From Byssothecium circinans (lineage: Eukaryota > Ascomycota > Dothideomycetes > Pleosporales > Massarinaceae): a DNA stretch of 64,000 nt. The notes under the pieces are model-generated. The model was not told the DNA's origin. It saw nothing but the letters and a program-made list of their open reading frames with translations, and did not search any database. The position numbers were made by a program, and so were the translations under genes. The stretch spans positions 745,534 to 809,533 of the forward strand of contig ML976984.1 in NCBI GenBank assembly GCA_010015675.1. The letters are read 5' to 3'. Of the stretch, positions 9,825 to 19,678 are shown in pieces. Position 1 is the stretch's first letter. Each line of letters starts with the position of its first letter.

Positions 9825-10307
9825 GCTGTCTACGAGTGTATTGGCGTGACTGCGCGCCGTGATGGTGAATGTTCAATGGATGTGTCAAGCCAGATTGGGT
9901 TCCAGTAACGGCGGTCCGACGTGTGTGACATGGGAAGTGACGTGTTTGGCGTGTTTGTTTGGGATGGAATGGTGGGGTGTCGGTGTCGGACGTTTATTGT
10001 GGCCCCGGCGCGCCTGCCAAGTTGATAGGATGGCTGGTAACCAACCTCCTCCCTTCACGATGCAAACATCATAGCGGCGCCCACTTCCCGTCGCCGCTAC
10101 CGTTCCTCGCTCCATCACAACCTCCTCCACAATACCATAGCCTCCCCCCATATTGCTGCCTCAATTCTACTCTGGGTGGCTATTTGCAGGTAGCGCCGTC
10201 TCAGTCTCACCTTGTTTTGGTCTTGGACTGTTTATCTTTAAGACGCTCCCTCACCACCACGACACTGCACGCCAGTACCGCTATCAACTGCCCGACCAAC
10301 CGTCACC
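9825..10307. promoter_or_regulatory. Divergent promoter between DUO1 and the nuclear-protein gene
   Basis: 483 bp separate the two start codons. The right part is C/T- and A-rich like a fungal leader. It contains a GGCGCGCC octamer near 10008. No exact MluI box (ACGCGT) is seen. Confidence 0.5.
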
Positions 10308-11716
10308 ATGGAGAGGACGCCGTCACCTCCGCGACGGCTGCACACGCCGCCTGCTCCCATTCACGGCCCCAAACATGACAGCTACGAGCCGTATTCACCT
10401 CGCCGTTCCAGCAGAGTCGCCGCGCAAAACCACCTTCACCTCGAGAAAGCCCAACAATCCTCTCCGACGCGTCTGCGCACGGCCCGGGATGTCACGCCTA
10501 CCAACTCAAGGAGAAAGACTACCCGTCCCGCTGCCACCCACACTCTCTCGCCTCCATCATCACCTATATCTCCAGCAAAGCTCCGCTCGCCTCGCTCGAC
10601 CCGTCGCTCGCAACAACAAGAACAACGCTTGACGAGCACAATTAGCTCCAGCTCGGACTCGGACTTTGATCCTGACCAGGCTGCTCCCACTCCGGCTGCA
10701 CAACGCTTCTTATCCGCCATGGCTCCGCAAAAGTCGCTTCTCACCCCAGCCAAGACGCCCCGAAAGCGCGCCCTCAAGGCTGAGGATTCGCTTGGTTCCA
10801 CTGCACGCGTTCTGTTTGCTGCCAATCGCCCGGCCACTGTCGAGGAAGCCATGCCAACGCCGCGCAAGGCCCGCAAGACCATGGACGCGTTCACGCTCGA
10901 GAGCTTCGCTGAGCGAATGGAAGAGGGTGAGAAGATCAACATCTACACCGACTCCAAGGAGCGCGTCCCCACTCGCGACGACGATGGGGAAGACAACCCG
11001 TTTACGACGAAGAAAGGCAAAGGAAAGGCCAAAGCCGTGCCGCAGAAGCCTCGCCAGATGGATGCCCATACCAAAGAGCTTTTCGACGCGGCTGCTCGCG
11101 GTGAAGGCATGGTGTTCTCGCTGTAAGTCCTCTCTCCACTCATGCGTGCAACCTGTCTAACTCGACGCAGCAAAGGAAAGAAGATCTTCCGCAAATTCCA
11201 CGATGGTCCTCCATCCGACGCTTCAGATGGTGAGAGGCAGGCTTACGAGGGTGAGCACCTTGGCCAGTCCAGCTCTGCCACCTACGGCCGCATCACGCGC
11301 TCTTCCATCAAGCCTCGTCTGCTCTTCAAAGAGGAGATTGCTCGTAGGAAGAAAGAGAATGGCGAAGATGACGACGAGGAAGCCGTCACCGACATCGACC
11401 AGCCTGTTGAGACTCCTAGCCGCAAGACCGCCAAAGCGGCTGCGACTTCCACGCAAGAGGTCACGCCGCCGCCTACCAAGAAGCGAGTCAAGGCTAGTAA
11501 GTTTCGCCACTATGTTGAAAGGGTTCCAAAGACTAACGTGTCGTAGAAATGTCGTTCGACTCCTGGAGCCGCGTCAAGTCATCTTCCCGCTCAGACAGCG
11601 CTAGTCGTGAGAGCAGGAAGCGCAGCGGCCCTACTCTCGAGAGTGGTACTGAGAAGCGCGCTCGAAGCGACCGAAGTGAGCACTCAACCTCGGCCATGTC
11701 TGTTGACAGCTTTTAA
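10308..11716 (+). CDS. Conserved ascomycete nuclear-type protein of unknown function
   Basis: Three exons: 10308-11122, 11171-11496 and 11547-11716, 436 residues, introns of 48 and 50 nt with good signals. The N-terminal 170 residues are basic, Ser/Pro/Thr-rich and contain TPRK- and SPxR-like repeats that suggest CDK sites and a nuclear location. More ordered segments follow: MDAFTLESFAERMEEGEKI, INIYTDSKERVPT, DDGEDNPFTTKK, a GEGMVFSLKGKKIFRKF segment created by the first splice, and ITRSSIKPRLLF. These look like short conserved motifs, but I do not recognise a named family. The C-terminus is Ser/Arg-rich. A chromatin or cell-cycle role is only a guess. Confidence 0.75.
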
Positions 11717-13202
11717 CAAAGCAAATAGCCCGCTAGTGCGCTACATCTCTGCGGTCGAACTGGGCGGCCTTCACTTCAGGGGTTGCCCAGACTTGCATAT
11801 CGAATCTCCACGATTCCCCGGTCCTGGCGTTTTCTGGCTGCTTCAACGATTACGATTGCATGAGAGCTATCTATGGTTGATACCTACTGCATTGTAATAC
11901 GGGGAGGGCGAAGCTGGCGTTGGGTGTTGCGTCTTGCATACTCGTGCTTGCGGGATACCCTTCTTTCCTTTACTTCGCCATCATCATAGCGGGATTGTCT
12001 GCTATCTTTCTAGAATCTCCGGATTCCTTTACTTCACAACGACTTTTGCAAACACTCCAGCGATATCGGCCCCTATCCTCTTCGACCTCGGTCGGTGGGA
12101 TTCTTGGCGAGGCTGCTGCCCCGCCCTCTTATACCCTATTATCAGGAGAAAAGGATCGTATGGATGCTCGGTGCAGCATTTGTATGTGACATGGCTATAG
12201 GCCTGCGTCCTTGATTTTAGCTTGAAGAGCTCTGGCGGATTGTATTGGATGATACTGCAGCTTGGCTGTGTTTATCTTTATCGTCCAACCATTGGGGTTT
12301 CTGAAAGCGGCGTGAGCTATCATCGGCTTTGTTTAGGATGTAGGGCCTGGTGTCAGCTTACTAGGAAGGCTTGCCAACATCGATCCAAGTCATGACAGCA
12401 TATCAAAATGAAAAACAACGTAAACTATTCAAGATACCTCTGAGTGATGTTTAGTGATACTGAGTGATGTGAATTGAAATACCTTGATATCCCCTTGAAC
12501 CAAAGCCTCGCGTTAAGTGCAGCCTTTCGAGCCTTGATGGAGTCTTGGGTTCTTTTTTGGTCCCAGGACAAGTTTTGTCCTGACCCAAGGCAGGCAAGGC
12601 ACAACGTTGAGCCTTGACCCGCAAGGCCTAATATTAGGTAGCACTAGCACGTCACCGATACTCGATTTTGGTGCTTGCAGTTGTTGGGATGTCACTATCG
12701 CACCAGTTGATAGGATGTTTAACCCAGTGTTCCTTGCTGTCTTCTAGAGACGGTAGCTAAGGGTTCATGTACTGTGAGCAAGCGCTTGAGCAGGGAGATA
12801 ACCTTGGTATTTTGCAATAGTGAAATGGGCGAGTTTTGAAATGAGGAAAAGGAAAAATTACGTAAGATGTATGTGAAATACTTTTTTTTGGCCTTGTCAA
12901 AGCATCATGATGTCTGTTTTCAAGACGTGGTAAAAAAGTTAAGGCTCCGGATCGTCACCACTATCTCTATGGTAAGGTAGCACCCATCCTATACTCCGTA
13001 GCGCCAGTATAGTGCTATTATATTGTATCCTAGCCTAGGCTGAAATTTCTCTCAGGCTTTATCTGAGATCCGAAAAAATGGCTTCCTAGTAGCGTGGTAG
13101 CTGCTAGTAATGGGGGCGCGCAGACTAGGAACCCTTGCGTGCGGTGCTTGGTGCTTGAGTTTCCTTGGGACTTTGCAAAGCGCCTTGCGAAATCACAACA
13201 TG
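11717..13202. other. Intergenic region with a fold-back repeat
   Basis: About 1.5 kb between convergent genes, more AT-rich than its neighbours. It contains the imperfect inverted repeat listed at 12505-12628, GTGATGTTTAGTGATACTGA-type short repeats near 12440-12470, and one copy of TACTCCGTA (12992-13000). No gene is seen. Confidence 0.5.
12505..12628. repeat. Imperfect fold-back (MITE-like) inverted repeat
   Basis: The central hairpin caggacaa-gtt-ttgtcctg (12564-12582) is perfect. Outside it cttgggt (12544-12550) pairs with acccaag (12583-12589), gccttg (12531-12536) with caaggc (12595-12600), and gcctcgcg (12505-12512) nearly pairs with cgcaaggc (12620-12627). Together these form arms of about 45 nt around a core. 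It could be a decayed non-autonomous element or a structured terminator region. Confidence 0.5.
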
Positions 13203-14732
13203 CTACCGCCGTCCAAGATCAATATCCAAAACCTTGACCATATCTCCCCCATCCCCATCCCCATCTTCTCCCTCTCCCTCCTGCCCGTCCCCACCACCAT
13301 CAATCCCAAAAAACGGCGCAACCCCCATCCTCACCACCCCCTCAAACAACCCCCCAACAACCCCCTTCAACCGCTCCCCCGACTGCCGAAAATCCGGAAA
13401 CGCATTAACCTCCAACAACCACGTCCTCACCTCCGCTCCTCCTGATCCTCCTCCTTGTTCCACCGAAACCATAAAGTCCAAGCCGAAGACCTCGAAGCTA
13501 TTCGGCAGCGGCTGGAAATACACCGACATGCCGCGCGCGGCGGCTTCGAAGAGCTCGCCAGTTATGCTGCAGATTTGGGCGAAGGTTTGGGATTTCCAGG
13601 TTGGGACGGAGAGGGGGGCGGTGGTGGTGGTGATAGCGGAGGAATGGGTGAAAGGGAAGGAGGGTTGTGGTGGAAGAGTATCGGGAAGATCCCAGAATAA
13701 CCCTACTGAACCTTCCCTCTCGCCCGTATCCTGTAGACATGTATTCGTGAGATGCGCTTTCAGCGCTTCGTCCAGACCTTCTTCTTCGTCGTCGTCGCCG
13801 CCGCCGCTGTTGAAGGTGGAAGCGCTGGGCGAGGTGTAAGGCCGCGCGGCGAAGAGGGCGAGCATCGGTTTGTAGATGTAGATTTTCAGCGCGCCGGTGG
13901 CGAGGATGTAGGTTCTGATGTGGAATTTTCGGAGAGAGGTTGGGTCTTGAGATGGGGGTGATGAGGAAGGCGGGTGCAGGAGGAGGGGCGGGTGGATGTA
14001 AGGTTGTGCAATGAAATGGCGGAGTTGGGAGGTTATTATGCCTTTGTTATTGTCTTTTTCTGTGGGGGGTTTTGCTGGGTTGGTGGTCGTGGTGGTGGGG
14101 AGACAGGGTTCGTCGGCGTTACTCCTCGCATCCGCTTCTTCCCTCTCGTCATCATCATCCTCCTCCTCACTTTCAGAATCCCACCCCTCAAAAATCCCAA
14201 CAAGTTCCTCCTCACTCGAAAACAGCCTAATGCCCTGACCCCTCTCACTCATCCCCGGCTTCAAAATCCACCACTCCTTCTCCCCGTCCCCACCCGCCTC
14301 TCCCCTCGCCCAACTCTCCTTCAGCTCCCATGCCTCCACAAGCGCATCGTCAAGAAACTCCGCGTAATCCACCTCAAACGCTACACTAGGCTTGACATGC
14401 CTCTTTAGCACGCTGTCCGGGTACTTGACAATCCAGTTCGCGACCATGGTGCTGAGGAAGTGTTTGCGGATCAGCGCTTTGCGGATCACGTAGGCGTTTG
14501 CTAGGGAGGTCGTGGGGTGGGAGAGCAGGTGCTCGAAGTCTAGGCTTTCGTACTGCATGAACTGTAGTAAGGGCGAGGATGCTGATGGGAGGTCTTTTAC
14601 AGACGTGATGAAATGGTAAGCCGACGGTGGGAGGTGCTTTTGGAGGGCGGCGAGGATGAGGGGTTGCACGTAGGGGTCTTCGTAGTTTATGAGGGCGTAG
14701 ATTTTTAGGGCAGAGGTGGTGTCGGTCGCCAT
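13203..14732 (-). CDS. Tubulin-tyrosine ligase (TTL) domain protein
   Basis: A single-exon gene of 509 residues starting at ATG 14732. The order of motifs fits the ATP-grasp TTL fold: KPSVAFEVDYAEFLDD, WWILKPGMSERGQGIRLF (about residues 155-170, the nucleotide-binding Lys-Pro and glycine loop), RKFHIRTYIL (substrate/ATP strand), HLTNTCLQ (the conserved His-Leu-Thr-Asn), FEVFGLDFM and WLLEVNAFPDFRQS (metal-binding Glu and Asn). Fungal single-TTL proteins resemble the TTL part of yeast Pby1; enzymatic ligation of tyrosine is not proven for them. A long acidic insert (WDSESEEEDDDDEREEAD) lies between ATP-grasp segments, and the C-terminus has a Gly/Asp-rich stretch. The 5' end faces the 3' end of MCM10. 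Confidence 0.85.
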   Translation of the reverse strand: MATDTTSALKIYALINYEDPYVQPLILAALQKHLPPSAYHFITSVKDLPSASSPLLQFMQYESLDFEHLLSHPTTSLANAYVIRKALIRKHFLSTMVANWIVKYPDSVLKRHVKPSVAFEVDYAEFLDDALVEAWELKESWARGEAGGDGEKEWWILKPGMSERGQGIRLFSSEEELVGIFEGWDSESEEEDDDDEREEADARSNADEPCLPTTTTTNPAKPPTEKDNNKGIITSQLRHFIAQPYIHPPLLLHPPSSSPPSQDPTSLRKFHIRTYILATGALKIYIYKPMLALFAARPYTSPSASTFNSGGGDDDEEEGLDEALKAHLTNTCLQDTGEREGSVGLFWDLPDTLPPQPSFPFTHSSAITTTTAPLSVPTWKSQTFAQICSITGELFEAAARGMSVYFQPLPNSFEVFGLDFMVSVEQGGGSGGAEVRTWLLEVNAFPDFRQSGERLKGVVGGLFEGVVRMGVAPFFGIDGGGDGQEGEGEDGDGDGGDMVKVLDIDLGRR

Positions 14733-15180
14733 GGTGGAGAATGGCGAGGGCTGTCTCGGATCGTTCTGATATCCCAGACTCTTTCACGATGTATAGTACA
14801 CCAGGTAATTAATCCCAGTTCTGCCTGTGCCTGCGTGGGGGGTAGTTGTGGTTCCTCTCAAAGAGAAAAACCCTGTGTGCCAGCGTTTAAGATTGGCAAA
14901 GTATGAGATGGCTGGAGTACACGAAGTAAATCGTAACAAATAGAAAATGACCGACGATGGTCCATACGAATTCATGTCCTAGGAAAAGGTCGTAGGATGG
15001 AACACCCAACCCGAAAAGTCCAGTTATCGCCTCGCTTAGCGAGCCAATCGCAAGATCACAAGACGATACCAACCGGACGCCGTCGCCTACCCATCCCATC
15101 ATCCCCTTGCCTGCCCTACCCTAGACTTTTCAAGACAAAAGAAACCCCGAATAGTGGATATCATGGTGAATCAAAATGAA
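14733..15180. other. Intergenic region between TTL and MCM10
   Basis: TTL promoter and MCM10 3' flank. I see no gene or notable repeat. Confidence 0.4.
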
Positions 15181-17593
15181 TCAAACAACCTCCAAATCAT
15201 CGTCATCATCCATAGCCGCAATGAGTCCAATATCGAGAGTTCCCAGACTCTCACGCCCCGGCTCCCGAATCCCCTTTTCAGGAAGTAACAAACGTGCTCT
15301 CTTCTTCACAGGACTAGGATCGCGTGTACCTCGCGAAGAAAATGAAGACACACTCTCGTCCTTCCTTGCGGGTGAAAGTAGAAGGCCACGCTTGTAGGCG
15401 CCACCCCAACCTACAGGCTCAGCATTTGTTCTTGATTTGTTTGAGATGGCGCGTTTTCGTTTCGTAGGACCTAGGGAGACGTCTTCTGCTTTTCTGTCGA
15501 GCAGGCCAAGGAATTCGCTGCTCGTCGCTTTGTCGTTGAGCGGGCCATGCGCTGGAGTTTGGCTTCCAGCTGGGAGCTTCTCCAAGCCGGCACCTTTGTG
15601 CCTCATATAGTCACTCCCGGCACTAGTTCCCAGATCGCCCAACTTCCTCGCAAGTTCCCGCTCTTTCTCCTTGTCCGCCAGCTGCTTGCGATGCCGCTCT
15701 GCTCGAGCCGTTCGGTCCCATGGTTGCTCATCTTGATCGAGCAGCCTAGCGGCACCGCCGACACCAGGAGCGATGTACATTGTCTCATGGAGTATTCGAT
15801 CGTGGTATTTGCCTTCCCTCCGCAGCTCATCGCCCTTGGGTCTACCTCTTCCTGCACCACCGAACATGCCACCTTTTCCAGTGCCACTAGGGCCCTTGCC
15901 AAAGCCAGTCATGGTGTTGACCTCCATGCGTCCTCGCTTGCTCTTTTCCACTTGCAGTTCGAGGTGGAAATCGCAGAACTCAGTCTTGCGTCCGTCAATC
16001 CAAGATCCACACTCTTTCCCATCCTTCCTCATAGCATGGCAGAAGTCCAAGTCCCGTGCTGTGCCGACCTCCAGTACTGTATCATCTGAGCTCGTAAGTT
16101 TGAGGGAAAACTTGCCGGTATCGCGGTTTCGAGGTGGCATGATGTCGGGATTCAGGACAGCAATCAGAGTTCCTACTGATAATTTCCAAAACCGGGAGAA
16201 GCCGGTATCAAACAGGAAAAGATCCAACTCCCACTTGAGGTCTACAAGTTTGATGACCATGAATTTGTTCGATTGGTGCGCGTCCACATCTTGATTTCCT
16301 ATAGAGCGATCCCGGACAGCGTTCTTTGGCGTCATGGGGGAAGATTTTGACGCGATGATCCCGAGAACCACATAGTCGTTCTCCATATCCGGCGGATCAT
16401 AGTCAGGCGCTTTGACGGTCTTTAGAAGCTTCGGTATAGTGACCACCGTCTTACCTTCTAGCGTCCGTGCTATTACGTTGTGCTGCATGTCTCTAGACTT
16501 GAGATGCAGGCCAGAGAAGGACTCAAAACTTGGTGCATCGCTGCTCTCATCGCGATCCGCAATTTCCGCATATTTTGAAGCAGTTCTGGAGGCCCCGAAC
16601 GCGGATGTAGGTCTGGAGGTGGCAGAAGGTGCGCGAGAATGTGCCGCTTGTTGCGAAAAGTTTGAGCCTGACCGTGGAGTTGAAGCATGTGTCACATCGC
16701 TAGTAGAACGAACGTGCGACTTGTCCAGATTCCTCGCCGATGACGTTGTACTTTGTGAAGTTTTCGTCGAAGTGCTGAGCGCGGATTCTGCTCGAGATGC
16801 TGGTCTATCCTTCAGGCCCTCGATGTGTTGAAGGCCAAAACCACGGCTCCTGCTCTGCTCGACTCTGGCTTTTTTTTCATCCCGTTCTCGCTCCTTCTCT
16901 CTGCTCTCTGCGATCCGCTCGCTAAAAGATTTTCCGCGTGGCACTTCGGTCTCCCGTGTCGAGTTGGCTCGGGATAGTCTTCCAGATACGCCTGCGGCTT
17001 GCATTTTGGCGGAAAAGCTGCTCGCCCGCTTAAGGCTGACATCTTGCGCCCGGAGCCCCTTGTCTATGCCTAGCAGTACCCTTGCCGGACTCCTCTGCTC
17101 CTCTTGCGTCCTTCTGTTCCTGATGGGCGAAACAGGAACCTGGACCTCAGATTGCGGCCTTGGAGGATCGAACCTGCGAAAGCTTGTTGAAGTGCTCGGT
17201 CGCGACGGAATTCCACTGCTCTCGTTGTCTCCATCTGCTGTTTGGCGCGCCTTCTGCAGCTTCTTGATCTTCAACCTCGCCTCGATGGCTTGTAGTTGCA
17301 ATTGTAACGTCTCTTCATCCTCGTCCTCCTCGTCGTCTTCCAAATCGGGCTGTCCTCGCGACATGGGGCGGCGCTTGACGGGCGAAGGGGATACAGAGTT
17401 GCGCTCGCGGCGCTGTTCGTACTTGCGGCGACCAGAGGGCGAAGCTAGAAGCGCTTCGTGCGGCGATCTCGGTGGCCAGTTTTGCGCGGGTTTCTGGGCT
17501 ATTGCGCAGTCAGCATCTGCGTCGTGGTGAAGCATAGTCATGTGTAAACAAGGGTTGGTACTCACCCTTTTTGGGGCTCTCTCTCACAATCAT
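15181..17593 (-). CDS. MCM10: DNA replication protein Mcm10
   Basis: Two exons: 17593-17566 (28 nt, nine codons plus one base) and 17498-15181, 781 residues with the 67-nt intron used here. A second in-frame acceptor gives a 49-nt intron and six more residues. The protein bridges the CMG helicase and DNA polymerase alpha at origins. The N-terminus has PHEALLASPSGRRKYE and a coiled coil (LQAIEARLKIKKLQKA). The OB-fold region includes WELDLFLFDTGFSRFWKLSVGTLIAVLNP. It is followed by the Mcm10 zinc finger with C496, C506, C518 and H521 (FCHAMRKDGKEC, EFCDFH), then basic and Ser-rich tails. The upstream frame starts at GTG, so the spliced ATG is preferred. A seven-codon upstream ORF overlaps this ATG. 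Confidence 0.9.
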
Positions 17594-17610
17594 TGTTGCG
17601 GAGTGTACAT
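17590..17610 (-). promoter_or_regulatory. Short upstream ORF whose stop overlaps the MCM10 start (ATGA)
   Basis: ATG at 17610-17608 is followed by five codons and TGA at 17592-17590. The stop overlaps the MCM10 ATG (17593-17591). If it lies in the transcript, MCM10 would be translated by reinitiation or leaky scanning. Confidence 0.5.
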
Positions 17611-17952
17611 GTATTGCCCTCCCGATCTCGCGCCCATATCAACGCCGAGACCCAGTGACAACAAGCAAATACGTGGAGGGTCACGAGAAATGAGATGGAG
17701 ATGTGTTTGGCGTGTGATGACGAGTCGCGGGCACTGTTGACTCCACAGTCCGCACGTTACTTGGGGTGCAATTAAGCTTCCGTCTGCCAATCTGAAACTA
17801 GCCCGGGATGACGCGCCTGTGCGCTCCAGCAACGCGTGCGAGACGCGACCTTGCTCTGCCCATCTTGTTCACACCTTCACAATCCATATCTCCAGTGCGC
17901 ATTTTTCTTCACGGACTTATCCGACAAATCAATTGCGCTTCTTACATTAACA
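17594..17952. promoter_or_regulatory. Divergent MCM10 / RNase H2B promoter with MluI-box sites
   Basis: 359 bp between the two start codons. It holds one exact MCB, ACGCGT (17832-17837), and two GACGCG half-type sites (17810-17815, 17842-17847) within 40 bp. In yeasts MBF binds ACGCGT to drive G1/S genes. Both flanking genes act in DNA replication or repair, so shared S-phase control is a reasonable inference. Confidence 0.6.
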
Positions 17953-19257
17953 ATGGCGCGCACACGCTCGAAACCTGCCCCAAAAGCAGCAAAAGAAACC
18001 ACCCCCGAACAGCCTACATCGACCGCGACGCCATTTCCCCCCAGCGATGCAAACCCGCCGAAGTTATTCGTCCTGCCCAAAGACACGTCAAAAGACTCGC
18101 GCATAGTTACTCTAGATAACCCAGCCAATGAAACGCCATCAAGATACTACTTCTGCCCCCAAAAAGGCTTCTACGAGTTCACACGGATCGCGGCGCCGAA
18201 GAGGGACTGTAGGAGTTGGCTGATCAGCTCAGACAGGAGCTCAGATGAGAATGAAGAGGAGACAGTGACAGGGCAAACAGGAGTGGGCCTGGGGACAGGA
18301 TATGTGACGAAAGCCGCCGACCTCTTCATCGCTACACCCATCGATCTGCTGTTCCTCATCCTCCCTGCCCTGGTGCCAAAGAAGGCGAAGGAGGCGAAGC
18401 AACAGTTCTTGGAGCTGTATGATTATCTAGAAGCTCTATCGTCCACATCGCGGCAATGGAAGGTCCTACTCACACAATACCCAAGCCTGAAAGTTATGAT
18501 CGAGAAGAGAATGACTGTAATATGCGACACGGTAGAAGCTAGCGACGAAACCATGTACCGCATATCATACGAGAAACTTCTCGCTGTGCTATTGAAGAAG
18601 GCAGAAAGAGTATGCAAGAACGGACTGCCCCCATCGTTGGAAGAGAAGTTTGTCAAAACGGCTCTTGAAATACCAATCATGAACATCAAGCGGGAAGAGA
18701 GCAGTTGGAGTGTGGTGTCAGAGGCGCCGTCCATAGCTACAGAGTCTCAAGAGTCATCTGCGACATCGAAAGATTCCCAGGTGAGCACTGCTGCCACCAG
18801 CATAGTCGTGGAGGAAGATGTTGTAAAGGAGGAGGTCATTGCCGCACCTGCTCTCGCCACACCACCCGAAATACCACACCTCCTCCGCCTCCGCACAGCG
18901 CTCACATACCTAACATCCTCCTATCTTTCCCCGACCCTCCGAGCATCACTACAAACTCAACTCCAGTCATCGTCCTTGACTGACTTCGGGCCTCTTACTA
19001 CGCATCTCGCCGCTATCGCTAAACTGCGTTCCGAAGCCGCGGCCCTGCGCTCAATCTCCGACAACATCAGCCGGAAACGCGAGCTAGAAGATGATGATGA
19101 GAAGATCGCGGAGCGCGAAGAGAAGAAGCGGAAGAAGGAAGAGGAGGAAAGAAAGAAGAAGACGGAGAGCAGAGGGATCAAGCAGTTGAAGAAGGCGGAT
19201 ACCAGTGGGATGAAGAAGATGAGTGCTTTCTTCACGAAGGTGCCGAAAAAGGCGTGA
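17953..19257 (+). CDS. RNH202: Ribonuclease H2 subunit B (Ydr279/Rnh202 family)
   Basis: A single exon of 434 residues from ATG 17953; the longer frame begins with GTG. The subunit is the non-catalytic B component of the nuclear RNase H2 trimer, which removes ribonucleotides and RNA:DNA hybrids. The N-terminal triple-barrel part includes RYYFCPQKGFYEFTRIAAPK. The winged-helix-like middle includes DLLFLILPALVPKK and LYDYLEALSS, both typical of the Ydr279 domain. The C-terminus is a charged coiled coil (EKKRKKEEEERKKK) ending in a PCNA-interaction-like motif, MKKMSAFF, at about residues 420-427, as in the animal subunit. It lies head to head with MCM10. Confidence 0.88.
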   Translation: MARTRSKPAPKAAKETTPEQPTSTATPFPPSDANPPKLFVLPKDTSKDSRIVTLDNPANETPSRYYFCPQKGFYEFTRIAAPKRDCRSWLISSDRSSDENEEETVTGQTGVGLGTGYVTKAADLFIATPIDLLFLILPALVPKKAKEAKQQFLELYDYLEALSSTSRQWKVLLTQYPSLKVMIEKRMTVICDTVEASDETMYRISYEKLLAVLLKKAERVCKNGLPPSLEEKFVKTALEIPIMNIKREESSWSVVSEAPSIATESQESSATSKDSQVSTAATSIVVEEDVVKEEVIAAPALATPPEIPHLLRLRTALTYLTSSYLSPTLRASLQTQLQSSSLTDFGPLTTHLAAIAKLRSEAAALRSISDNISRKRELEDDDEKIAEREEKKRKKEEEERKKKTESRGIKQLKKADTSGMKKMSAFFTKVPKKA

Positions 19258-19678
19258 CGCAAGTACTGAAGAGAGAATAATTGTTGGATTGCAGAGGGGA
19301 TTTTTAGTGGCAATACAGAGAATTCACAGAGTATGGAGGATCATAAGAATATAAAGTTACCAACGTCATGATCTGGCCATTGGAAAAGTTCGCTAGATAT
19401 TCGCGGAGGTTCAAAGGCTCTTCGGCGTTGATATGAGAGGAGATTGAAGACAGAGAGATATACTTGGTACGAGCAATTTCCATTAAAGTCATGCCAGTTA
19501 AAAACAAGATTGACATTCGGAGGCAATGTCCAACGAGCAAATCAATCGACATTATTAATACATCATTACCGTCCGCTATGTAGGGCGAAGTGGGGCACAA
19601 ATGAATCCATCTACTTATCCATGTGCTCCGCAGTCAACTCAAAATCTCGAACCGAGTGCCTCCACAGAGCTCATTCCC
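19258..19678. other. Convergent 3' flanks
   Basis: 421 bp between the stop codons of the RNase H2B and BTB-like genes. Nothing recognisable. Confidence 0.4.

Noticed and set aside
9204..9908. Plus-strand 234-codon frame over DUO1
   Set aside because: It is antisense to a gene with clear family motifs and has no domain of its own.
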